NCBI GenBank assembly: GCA_945892985.1 | Contig: CAMDDU010000012.1 | Span: forward strand, 41,427-105,426 | Source of the DNA: CAITSH01 sp945892985 | Lineage (GTDB): Bacteria > Pseudomonadota > Gammaproteobacteria > Burkholderiales > SG8-39 | Reading direction: 5' to 3' | DNA length: 64,000 bases | Program-made: the position numbers and the translations under genes | The notes under the pieces: generated by a model | The model's input: only the letters and a program-made list of their open reading frames with translations | Told to the model about the DNA's origin: nothing | Database searches by the model: none | Part shown: positions 34,387 through 42,107 of the stretch, piece after piece | Layout: each line of letters opens with the position of its first letter | Position numbering within the stretch: the first letter of the stretch is position 1

Positions 34387-36111
34387 TCAGCGCTTCGCAA
34401 CAACGGGTTTTCTAGCACCCTCGACCATACGTGTAATTTGCCATTGCTGCGCGATCGACAGAACGTTGTTAACGAGCCAGTACAACACCAAGCCCGCCGG
34501 AAAGAAGAAAAACATCACCCCGAAAACAAACGGCATGATCATCATCACTTTCGCCTGCACGGGATCCGGTGGTGTCGGGTTCAGCTTAGTCTGGAAAACC
34601 ATCGAGATCATCATGGCAATTGGCAAGACGCCAACCGGCATGTTGATTCCAGGTATGGTAAAAAACCCTGCATCGGGCGCGGCCAGATCGTGAATCCACA
34701 ACCACGACGCATGGCGCAACTCCACACTGGAGAGCAGCACCCAGTAAAGCGAAATGAACACCGGTATTTGGACGACGATGGGCAGACAACCGCCAAGAGG
34801 GTTGATCTTTTCCTGTTTGTACATTTCCATCATCGCCTGATTCAGCTTCATGCGATCGTCACCGTATTGCTCACGCAACTTGGTCAGTCGTGGCGCTACC
34901 AGCTTCATCTTTGCCATAGACCGATAGCTGGCGGCGGAAAGCGGATAGAACAGCAACTTAAGTCCGAGTGTCAGTAAAATAATTGCCACCCCCCAGTTGC
35001 CAACCAAGCTGTAAAAATGCTGCAACACCCAGAATAGTGGTGCAGCAATAACCGTCAACCAACCATAATCCACGACAAGTTCAAGTCCAGGGGCGATCGA
35101 CTTGAGTTTGTCTTGGTCATTGGGGCCCGAGTACAAGGGCACAGATATACTGGTGGTCGCACCCGGCGCGAGAGTCGGGAGCGGCAAAATTACGCCGACG
35201 GCAAAAAGATTGCCATCAAGTTTCCGCATATACACTTCGCGCTGCTTTTGGCTTGGTACCAACGCCGTCGTGAAGTAATGCTGAATAATTGCCACCCAGC
35301 CGTTATCGGGTGTTTTCGGAAATGTCGCTTTCCCTTTTTCGATATCGCTAAACGCTACTTTCAGAAATTTTTCCTGATCCGTGAACGCCGCGGCTCCGGT
35401 ATATGTCTGCATCATTGCAGAATCGCCCGGAGGCGCATTACCATCACGCGTAATCTGGAAATAGGCATGACTGGATAACGGCTTGGCACTACCATTAACA
35501 ATATCCTGACGTATTTCTATTAAGTGACTGCCGCGGTGGAAAATATAGGTTTTGATAACCTTGATGCCATCCGGCGTAACTGCCTCAAGCTTTTGCTCAA
35601 CCGACTCCTGCCCGTCAGCAAGGACAACTTCTTTCGCGCTTGTTGCAAACAGGGTCCTGTGATTGGGTAGATTGGGACCGATCAAACCACTCTGGACGGC
35701 GTATTGGTGCTCTGGTGAAAGGAGAATCAGGTTTTTTTTGGGGTCAATAATGTCTTTTTGATTCAAAAACTCCAAAAACACCAAATCTCCACCTTGAGAA
35801 TCAATCTCAGCCGCCAACACATCAGTGCGCACCCGCACCCGTTCGCGTCCTGTCAGCGCTGTTATTGGGCCTCCCACGACTACAGCGCCAGGCACCGCGT
35901 CGGGACGCGGAGTGGATAGACCAGTCGAGGGCATCGGCGTTACTGCAGCCGACCCACTTACCCCCGCTACCGGAGCAGGGATTGGAACCGATGATGTCGT
36001 GTTCTGAGCGACGACCAGCGTAGCAGGACGATTTTCCTTTTGCCACGACTCCCACAACATCAGGAGTGAAAAAGAAAACACGAAAAACAGTATCAGTCTC
36101 TGGGTATCCAT
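34387..36111 (-). CDS. yidC: Membrane protein insertase YidC
   Basis: 574-residue gram-negative type insertase of the inner membrane. The N-terminal anchor starts MDTQRLILFFVFSFSLLMLWESW; a large periplasmic beta domain (about 60-340) follows, then the Oxa1 core with LVGNWGVAIILLTLGLKLLFYPLS containing the conserved hydrophilic-groove Arg region, KMKLVAPRLTKLREQYGDD, and GGCLPIVVQIPVFISLYWVL. It inserts proteins alone or with SecYEG. It sits between yidD and mnmE. Confidence 0.98.
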   Translation of the reverse strand: MDTQRLILFFVFSFSLLMLWESWQKENRPATLVVAQNTTSSVPIPAPVAGVSGSAAVTPMPSTGLSTPRPDAVPGAVVVGGPITALTGRERVRVRTDVLAAEIDSQGGDLVFLEFLNQKDIIDPKKNLILLSPEHQYAVQSGLIGPNLPNHRTLFATSAKEVVLADGQESVEQKLEAVTPDGIKVIKTYIFHRGSHLIEIRQDIVNGSAKPLSSHAYFQITRDGNAPPGDSAMMQTYTGAAAFTDQEKFLKVAFSDIEKGKATFPKTPDNGWVAIIQHYFTTALVPSQKQREVYMRKLDGNLFAVGVILPLPTLAPGATTSISVPLYSGPNDQDKLKSIAPGLELVVDYGWLTVIAAPLFWVLQHFYSLVGNWGVAIILLTLGLKLLFYPLSAASYRSMAKMKLVAPRLTKLREQYGDDRMKLNQAMMEMYKQEKINPLGGCLPIVVQIPVFISLYWVLLSSVELRHASWLWIHDLAAPDAGFFTIPGINMPVGVLPIAMMISMVFQTKLNPTPPDPVQAKVMMIMPFVFGVMFFFFPAGLVLYWLVNNVLSIAQQWQITRMVEGARKPVVAKR

Positions 36112-36125
36112 TGCGGAAAGATCTC

Positions 36126-36338
36126 TTACGGGACGGGGTCATAGCCGCCGGGGTTCCAGGGATGGCATCGTGAAATTCGGCGGATAGCCAACCAACCGCC
36201 CCTCATCAAGCCATGACGTACGATCGCCTCCTCGGCAAAGGCCGAACAGGATGGCGCAAATCTGCAACGATCTCCCAGCATCGGGCTGATCGCATATCGA
36301 TAAGCACGCATAACAAAAACCAAAGCCTTAGTTAGCAT
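36126..36338 (-). CDS. yidD: Membrane protein insertion efficiency factor YidD
   Basis: 70 residues from the ATG at 36338, which lies inside rnpA, overlapping its last 11 bases; upstream in-frame ATGs fall within rnpA and are not plausible. It carries the YidD hallmarks: amphipathic N-terminus ALVFVMRAYRYAISPMLG, CRFAPSCSAFAEEAI, and CHPWNPGGYDPVP at the end. It helps YidC-dependent insertion. Confidence 0.95.
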   Translation of the reverse strand: MLTKALVFVMRAYRYAISPMLGDRCRFAPSCSAFAEEAIVRHGLMRGGWLAIRRISRCHPWNPGGYDPVP

Positions 36339-36669
36339 CGGCGACGCAGAACAGGGAGTCGACATCTCTAGGCACGTCATCGCGCGAAAGCGGCGCACGC
36401 GTAAGTCGAACCAACCAATCATGGCCGGCGATCTGCCCTTGTGCCAGTCGAAATCGTTCCCGTACGATTCGTTTAACGCGATTCCGATCCACGGCACGGC
36501 TTAAAAGGCGCTTGGGCACAACCATTCCTAGCCGTGAATACGGCTGTCCATTACCACATCTATACACTAGGAAAAAACGTGATCGAGCAACAGGCTTGTT
36601 ACGAAACGACGCGGCTACGCGGGCTTCGTTTAGCCGCCGACTCTTCGGATAGGATAACCGCTCGTTCAA
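36328..36669 (-). CDS. rnpA: Ribonuclease P protein component
   Basis: Protein subunit of RNase P, which matures tRNA 5' ends. 113 residues. The RNR signature is intact: VVPKRLLSRAVDRNRVKRIVRERFR. The only reasonable start is TTG at 36669, which shares bases with the rpmH TGA as TTGA. No ATG exists before the core domain. rpmH and rnpA are thus probably translationally coupled, and rnpA in turn overlaps yidD. Confidence 0.95.
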   Translation of the reverse strand: MNERLSYPKSRRLNEARVAASFRNKPVARSRFFLVYRCGNGQPYSRLGMVVPKRLLSRAVDRNRVKRIVRERFRLAQGQIAGHDWLVRLTRAPLSRDDVPRDVDSLFCVADAN

Positions 36670-36800
36670 ACAGCCAGACTGGCCCGGCCTTTAGCGCGAC
36701 GAGCGCGAATAACTGCGCGACCGCTTTTGGTTTTCATGCGAACAAGAAAACCATGGGTGCGCTTGCGGCGTACAACGGATGGTTGGTAAGTGCGTTTCAT
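36666..36800 (-). CDS. rpmH: 50S ribosomal protein L34
   Basis: 44 residues beginning MKRTYQPSVVRRKRTHGF and ending RRAKGRASLAV, the complete L34 sequence pattern. It is too short to show up in ordinary ORF searches. It is the first gene of the leftward origin-proximal operon; its TGA overlaps the rnpA TTG start. Confidence 0.98.
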   Translation of the reverse strand: MKRTYQPSVVRRKRTHGFLVRMKTKSGRAVIRARRAKGRASLAV

Positions 36801-36832
36801 GATTCTGCTTTCTTGCCTTAATTGAACCCGTT

Positions 36833-36862
36833 ATTAGACGGGTTAAGATGGGGTGGCGTCAA
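36833..36862 (-). promoter_or_regulatory. Probable promoter of the rpmH-rnpA-yidD-yidC-mnmE operon
   Basis: On the minus strand TTGACG (36862-36857) and TCTAAT (36838-36833) are 18 bases apart, close to the sigma-70 consensus. The -10 lies inside a perfect inverted repeat AACCCGT-tattag-ACGGGTT (36825-36844), which could bind a regulator or, if transcription starts at its left edge, have no RNA role. Confidence 0.55.
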
Positions 36863-36882
36863 GGTTAATTTTTACCCTTGCC

Positions 36883-36891
36883 TGTGGATAA
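36883..36891 (-). other. DnaA box upstream of dnaA
   Basis: TGTGGATAA, the complement of the consensus TTATCCACA, 69 bases before the dnaA start codon and about 20 bases upstream of the rpmH -35. It could serve dnaA autoregulation, origin function, or both. Confidence 0.8.
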
Positions 36892-36959
36892 CTCGCCTTT
36901 TAGGGAGTAAAATCCAGCTCTCTTTTCACGCTGCGTCCACAGTATTGCCTTGCCTAAAA

Positions 36960-38330
36960 ATGACTGACAGCTTCTGGTCTTCCTGTGCAAACCAGCTTGA
37001 AAAAGAGCTGCCTAATCAGCAATTTAACACTTGGGTTCGGCCACTTCGTATGGGTGTGGCAGACCACACGACGGGACAGCTTACGCTACTCGCCCCAAAT
37101 CGCTATGTGTTGCAGTGGATTAACGAGCGCGTCGCATCAAGAATTGAACATTTGGCGGGCGAGTTTTTTGGCACCCCGATGCGCCTATCAATGACACTGA
37201 CCGCGACAGAGGAACCCAGCGCGAACAGCGCCGTGCCAAAAACACGACACGACCCAACGCCATCGAAAACATCATATTCGAAGGTATTAACGGCCAAACC
37301 CGTCGTCGACCGATCCAGCCTCATAACAGATTTCACGTTTGAAAATTTTGTCCCTGGGAAAGCCAACCAACTTGCTCGTGCTGCAGCAATGCAGGTCGCG
37401 GACAACCCAGGCACGTCTTACAACCCCCTTTTCATCTATGGCGGTGTAGGGCTGGGAAAAACGCACCTTATGCACGCCGTAGGAAACCACATCAGCGCCC
37501 GTTTCCCAGGGTCAAAGGTTAGGTACCTTCACGCAGCACAATACATATCCGATGTTGTAAAAGCCTATCAGCAAAAGTCTTTCGATGAGTTTAAACGCTA
37601 TTACCACGCGCTTGACGCGTTGCTGATCGACGACATCCAATTCTTTACGGGTAAAGATCGGACTCAGGAAGAGTTTTTTTACGCGTTCAACGCTCTGATC
37701 GAGACTCGCAAACAAGTAATCATTACTTGTGACACCTATCCCAGGGACATTGCCGGACTGGGCGAACGCCTAAAATCACGTTTTTCTTGGGGGCTTACTG
37801 TCGCGATAGAACCCCCTGAACAAGAGATGCGCGTTGCAATCATTTTAAAAAAGGCTGAAGCAGTCGGCCTCAAATTACCTGAGGAAGTCGCCTTTTTTGT
37901 AGCTAAACACATTCGATCAAACGTGCGTGAATTGGAAGGCGCTTTGAAAAGCGTGATTGCCTTCTCACGATTCACCGGCAAAGATATAACACTAGATTTG
38001 GCAAAGGAAGCGCTAAAGGATTTACTTTCATTGCAACACCGGCAAATTTCAATTGAAAACATCCAAAAAACCGTTGCCGATTATTACAAACTTAAAATGT
38101 CAGATATGCATTCCAAGAAACGGAGTCGAAATATTGCACGGCCAAGGCAAGTCGCAATGGCCCTTGCGAAGGAATTAACATCAATGAGTTTTCCAGAAAT
38201 TGGCGAAGCTTTTGGAAATCGCGATCACACGACTGTATTACATGCGTGCCGCACGATTGCGTCTTTGAGGGAAAAAGACACCATGATGAATCGCGATTTT
38301 CATGTTTTGGAGCAGGTATTAAAAGGCTAA
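36960..38330 (+). CDS. dnaA: Chromosomal replication initiator DnaA
   Basis: 456 residues from the ATG at 36960, giving the start MTDSFWSSCANQLEKELP typical of the family; the frame is open 46 codons further up, but that part lies in the rpmH promoter region. Domain I is followed by a short linker and the AAA+ domain with GGVGLGKTHLMHAVG (Walker A) and ALLIDDIQFF (Walker B). The DNA-binding domain IV carries GEAFGNRDHTTVLHACR. It melts the origin after binding DnaA boxes, two clear examples of which flank the gene. Confidence 0.98.
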   Translation: MTDSFWSSCANQLEKELPNQQFNTWVRPLRMGVADHTTGQLTLLAPNRYVLQWINERVASRIEHLAGEFFGTPMRLSMTLTATEEPSANSAVPKTRHDPTPSKTSYSKVLTAKPVVDRSSLITDFTFENFVPGKANQLARAAAMQVADNPGTSYNPLFIYGGVGLGKTHLMHAVGNHISARFPGSKVRYLHAAQYISDVVKAYQQKSFDEFKRYYHALDALLIDDIQFFTGKDRTQEEFFYAFNALIETRKQVIITCDTYPRDIAGLGERLKSRFSWGLTVAIEPPEQEMRVAIILKKAEAVGLKLPEEVAFFVAKHIRSNVRELEGALKSVIAFSRFTGKDITLDLAKEALKDLLSLQHRQISIENIQKTVADYYKLKMSDMHSKKRSRNIARPRQVAMALAKELTSMSFPEIGEAFGNRDHTTVLHACRTIASLREKDTMMNRDFHVLEQVLKG

Positions 38331-38521
38331 GTAACTGTGGGTGCTTTGTGGATAAACCGTTTATGCACGAAAGTGTGCGTTTTTTCTCCCCGGTTATACA
38401 TACGCTAACCGATGGATGTGCACATAGCTTATGGCGAGTAACTGCTTAAACGTATTGAATATTTAGTTGTTTTCCCGAAAAAGCGTGCCCTTCATTATCA
38501 TTACCAGGGGTATTCAAAGAT
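38331..38521. other. Probable replication origin segment (dnaA-dnaN intergenic)
   Basis: 190 bases holding a perfect DnaA box on the minus strand (TGTGGATAA, 38347-38355, extended as TTTGTGGATAAA), near-boxes TTATGCACG (38361-38369) and TTATACATA (38394-38402), a palindrome ATGTGCACAT (38416-38425) and an A/T-rich stretch (about 38446-38475) that could be the unwinding element. The coding direction changes at rpmH/dnaA. Whether replication starts here or in the rpmH-dnaA gap cannot be decided by reading alone. Confidence 0.6.
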
Positions 38522-39622
38522 ATGAATCTAATAAAGACAACTAGAGAAAACTTACTAAAACCCTTACAGGCTGTTTCAGGAATTATAGAACGTAGACATA
38601 CCCTGCCAATTCTCTCCAACGTACTTTTGTCGAGAAAAAAAGGCGTTCTTGCTTTTGTCGCTACCGACATAGAAATAGAAGTATCCGCCGATATGCCAAG
38701 TGAAGGCGAGGACAAGGCCGTTACCGTTGGTGCCAGAAAGCTTTTAGATATCTTGCGTGCCCTACCCGATCAGGCAGAGGTCGTGTTGTCGCTCGCGGAA
38801 AAAAGAATGCAAGTAAAAGCAGGTAAAAGCAGATTTAATCTGCAGACCTTGCCTCCTGAGGACTTTCCTCGCATGCCGGCTGGAGAGGTTTCTTCTAATT
38901 TTTCGATAGCCCAAAAAACGCTAAAACATTTAGTCGGTCTGGTCCTTTATTCTATGGCCCAGCAAGATATCCGTTATTACCTCAATGGACTTCTTTTAGT
39001 TATTGATGAAGAGGGGTTGAAGGTAGTAGCCACAGATGGTCATCGCCTCGCTTATGCCTCCAGCGCCCAACCGGGCGCCGCATCGAGCAAGCAAGAGGTC
39101 ATTTTGCCCCGAAAGACCGTCCTCGAATTAGCGCGATTGCTTGAAGACGGCGACGCCCCTGTGGACGTGGCAATAGGGGCCGGGCAGGCTTGTTTTTCTT
39201 TTAACGGCATAGTGATCCAATCAAAGCTTGTAGATGGAAAATTTCCCGACTACACAAGGGTAATTCCCAAAAATCATCCGAAAAAAATAACGCTTAAAAG
39301 AACTGTTTTGCAGGCCGCTTTGCAGCGAGCATCGATTTTAACCAGTGATAAGTTCAAAGGTGTTCGTTGGATTTTGGCGGAAGGAAGCTTGAAGATCAGT
39401 TGTAGTAATAACGAACAGGAAGAAGCACAAGAGGAACTCGATGTGGACTACAAAGGCGAAGTACTCGATATAGGTTTTAATGTGCAATATCTCTTGGATG
39501 TTTTAAATAACCTGGAAGTTGAAGAAATTGATTGTGCGCTAGGCGATGCAAATTCAAGTGCGTTAATAACAAAACCAGGCCAAGAAGATTTTAAATATGT
39601 AGTTATGCCGATGCGTATCTGA
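38522..39622 (+). CDS. dnaN: DNA polymerase III beta subunit (sliding clamp)
   Basis: 366 residues. It forms the ring dimer that tethers polymerase III to DNA. The first of three clamp domains begins NLIKTTRENLLKPLQAVSGIIERRHTLPILSNVLL; later come ATDGHRLAYAS and the conserved carboxy-terminal YVVMPMRI, which lines the protein-binding pocket. Base composition is markedly A/T-richer than genes at the window ends, as for gyrB. It follows dnaA and precedes gyrB by 30 bases; recF is missing from its usual place between them. Confidence 0.98.
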   Translation: MNLIKTTRENLLKPLQAVSGIIERRHTLPILSNVLLSRKKGVLAFVATDIEIEVSADMPSEGEDKAVTVGARKLLDILRALPDQAEVVLSLAEKRMQVKAGKSRFNLQTLPPEDFPRMPAGEVSSNFSIAQKTLKHLVGLVLYSMAQQDIRYYLNGLLLVIDEEGLKVVATDGHRLAYASSAQPGAASSKQEVILPRKTVLELARLLEDGDAPVDVAIGAGQACFSFNGIVIQSKLVDGKFPDYTRVIPKNHPKKITLKRTVLQAALQRASILTSDKFKGVRWILAEGSLKISCSNNEQEEAQEELDVDYKGEVLDIGFNVQYLLDVLNNLEVEEIDCALGDANSSALITKPGQEDFKYVVMPMRI

Positions 39623-39652
39623 AATACACCATAACAAAAAATCAGGAAAGCA

Positions 39653-42061
39653 ATGAGCGAAGCCAGCAGTAATGTAACCAAAGCATACGACTCCGACAGT
39701 ATCAAGATTCTCAAGGGTCTTGACGCTGTACGTAAGCGTCCAGGCATGTATATCGGGGATACTACCGATGGTACGGGCCTGCACCACATGGTTTTTGAAG
39801 TCGTTGATAACGCGATTGATGAGGCCTTAGCCGGACACTGTGATGAAATAACGGTGACGATACATGGCGATAACTCAATCAGCGTAACGGATAATGGTCG
39901 CGGGATTCCGACGGGGATAAAAGACGACGACGAATTTAAACGCTCTGCCGCCGAAATTGTGATGACAGAATTACACGCAGGAGGAAAATTTGATGATAAC
40001 TCCTACAAGATTTCTGGAGGGCTGCATGGTGTCGGCGTGTCGGTGGTTAATGCGCTTTCCGACTGGTTACGGCTGACCATAAAACGTGATGGGCAAACTA
40101 ACTTTATTGAATTTCGGCGTGGGGTCGCGGTAGAGCCCCTAAAAATAATAGGTAAAAGTGAACGAAAAGGGACGGAAGTTCATTTTATGGCGAGCACTGA
40201 AACTTTCGGTGTCGTTGAGTTTCATTACGACATCATCGCCAAGCGCTTGCGTGAACTATCTTTTCTTAATAATGGCGTAAAAATATTACTTGTTGATCAG
40301 AGAAACGGAAAAGAGGAAAGCTTTGAACACTCAGGTGGAGTAAAGGGCTTCGTTGAGTATATTAATCGCGCAAAGTCAGTGTTGCACAACACCGCATTTC
40401 ACGCGATTGGTCAGAAAGACGGTATTACCGTAGAGGTGGCAATGCAGTGGAACGATTCCTACCAGGAGCAGGTACTGTGCTTTACCAATAATATTCCGCA
40501 GCGTGATGGAGGATCGCACCTGACGGGTTTGCGTATGGCGATGACACGCACACTTAATAACTATATAGATAGCAGCGAAGTAGCAAAAAAAGCGAAAGTT
40601 GACACCACTGGCGACGACATGCGCGAGGGGCTCTCCTGCGTGCTATCGGTTAAGGTACCGGAACCCAAATTTTCTTCGCAGACAAAAGATAAACTTGTTT
40701 CTTCCGAGGTTCAGCCGGTTGTTCAGGAGATCGTCTCACAGAAACTCGCAGAATTCCTGCTTGAACGCCCAAACGATGCCAAGATCATTTGCGGCAAGAT
40801 TGTGGATGCCGCAAGAGCCCGCGAGGCGGCCCGAAAAGCGCGGGAAATGACGCGCAGAAAAGGCGTTCTTGATGGAATGGGTTTGCCTGGAAAACTTGCT
40901 GATTGTCAGGAAAAAGACCCGACGCTTTGTGAGCTTTATCTTGTCGAGGGTGACTCTGCCGGAGGGTCTGCTAAACAAGGCCGAGACAGGAAGTTCCAGG
41001 CTATCTTGCCCTTGAAGGGAAAGATTCTCAACGTCGAAAAAGCGCGTTTCGACAAACTAATCGCGTTTGCGGAAATCGCAACGCTTATAACGGCGCTAGG
41101 CACGGGGATAAAAGACGACTATAACCTCGGAAAGTTACGCTATCACCGAATTATTATAATGACCGATGCCGATGTAGACGGCGCACACATTCGAACCCTG
41201 CTGCTTACTTTCTTTTATCGTCAGATGCCCGATTTGGTCGAAAAAGGCCATATTTACATAGCGCAACCGCCCCTTTATAAGGTGAAACTGGGCAAAGAGG
41301 AACGCTATCTTAAGGATGACCATGAGCGCGACCAGTTCATGCTGCGACAGGCCTTAGTTGGTGCTTCCCTGGTACCGAGCGCGGAAGCAAAGCCGATTGA
41401 GGGAGAGGCTTTAGAACAGTTGGCCCGTTCATATTTGTTGGCGGAGGCAGTGGTGAATCGCCTGGCGAGAATGATCGATGCTGATGTTCTGCATGTGCTT
41501 ATGCGGGGTGTGAAGGTCGATTTGTCGAATCAGGAGAACGCGGTCGCCTCGGCTTTACGCATAAAACACGCGCTGGGTAGCAGTGACATTACTGTGCGCG
41601 CCCAATTTGACGAAAAACACGAACGGCAAAAAATAATATTAGAGCGGAATCATCACGGAAATCTTCGTAGTTCGGCGATTGATGAGGACTTCCTGGTTTC
41701 TGGGGATTATCGGCAAATCGAGAACACGGCGAAGATGTTAGAAGGTCTTGTTGGTGAGGGGGCTGTGATTAAGCGCGGCGAGAAGCAGCAAGCCGTACCG
41801 GAGTTTCAGCAAGCCATGCGCTGGTTGTTAGCCGAGGTCGAACGCAGCGCCACCATTCAGCGTTACAAAGGGCTTGGTGAAATGAATCCCAGCCAACTAT
41901 GGGAAACAACCATGGACCCCACTGTTCGTCGCTTGATGAGGGTTCAGATCGACGATGGCATTGCCGCCGATGAAATATTTACGAAACTGATGGGCGATGA
42001 AGTGGAGCCACGTCGCGCGTTTATTGAGCAGAATGCCCTGGTCGCGAGACTGGATGTCTGA
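39653..42061 (+). CDS. gyrB: DNA gyrase subunit B
   Basis: 802 residues; with GyrA it introduces negative supercoils using ATP. The GHKL ATPase domain has VVDNAIDEALAGHCD, DNGRGIPTGI and GGLHGVGVSVVNALS; the TOPRIM domain has the EGDSAGGSAKQGRDR metal/catalytic segment and DADVDGAHIRTLLL. The C-terminal YKGLGEMNPSQLWETTMDP is the GyrB signature; its insert after TOPRIM suits the gram-negative long form. It is convergent with topB. Confidence 0.98.
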   Translation: MSEASSNVTKAYDSDSIKILKGLDAVRKRPGMYIGDTTDGTGLHHMVFEVVDNAIDEALAGHCDEITVTIHGDNSISVTDNGRGIPTGIKDDDEFKRSAAEIVMTELHAGGKFDDNSYKISGGLHGVGVSVVNALSDWLRLTIKRDGQTNFIEFRRGVAVEPLKIIGKSERKGTEVHFMASTETFGVVEFHYDIIAKRLRELSFLNNGVKILLVDQRNGKEESFEHSGGVKGFVEYINRAKSVLHNTAFHAIGQKDGITVEVAMQWNDSYQEQVLCFTNNIPQRDGGSHLTGLRMAMTRTLNNYIDSSEVAKKAKVDTTGDDMREGLSCVLSVKVPEPKFSSQTKDKLVSSEVQPVVQEIVSQKLAEFLLERPNDAKIICGKIVDAARAREAARKAREMTRRKGVLDGMGLPGKLADCQEKDPTLCELYLVEGDSAGGSAKQGRDRKFQAILPLKGKILNVEKARFDKLIAFAEIATLITALGTGIKDDYNLGKLRYHRIIIMTDADVDGAHIRTLLLTFFYRQMPDLVEKGHIYIAQPPLYKVKLGKEERYLKDDHERDQFMLRQALVGASLVPSAEAKPIEGEALEQLARSYLLAEAVVNRLARMIDADVLHVLMRGVKVDLSNQENAVASALRIKHALGSSDITVRAQFDEKHERQKIILERNHHGNLRSSAIDEDFLVSGDYRQIENTAKMLEGLVGEGAVIKRGEKQQAVPEFQQAMRWLLAEVERSATIQRYKGLGEMNPSQLWETTMDPTVRRLMRVQIDDGIAADEIFTKLMGDEVEPRRAFIEQNALVARLDV

Positions 42062-42107
42062 TCGCCGTATAAACTGATTTAGGCGACGCGCGGTACGTCC
42101 TTGTCAA

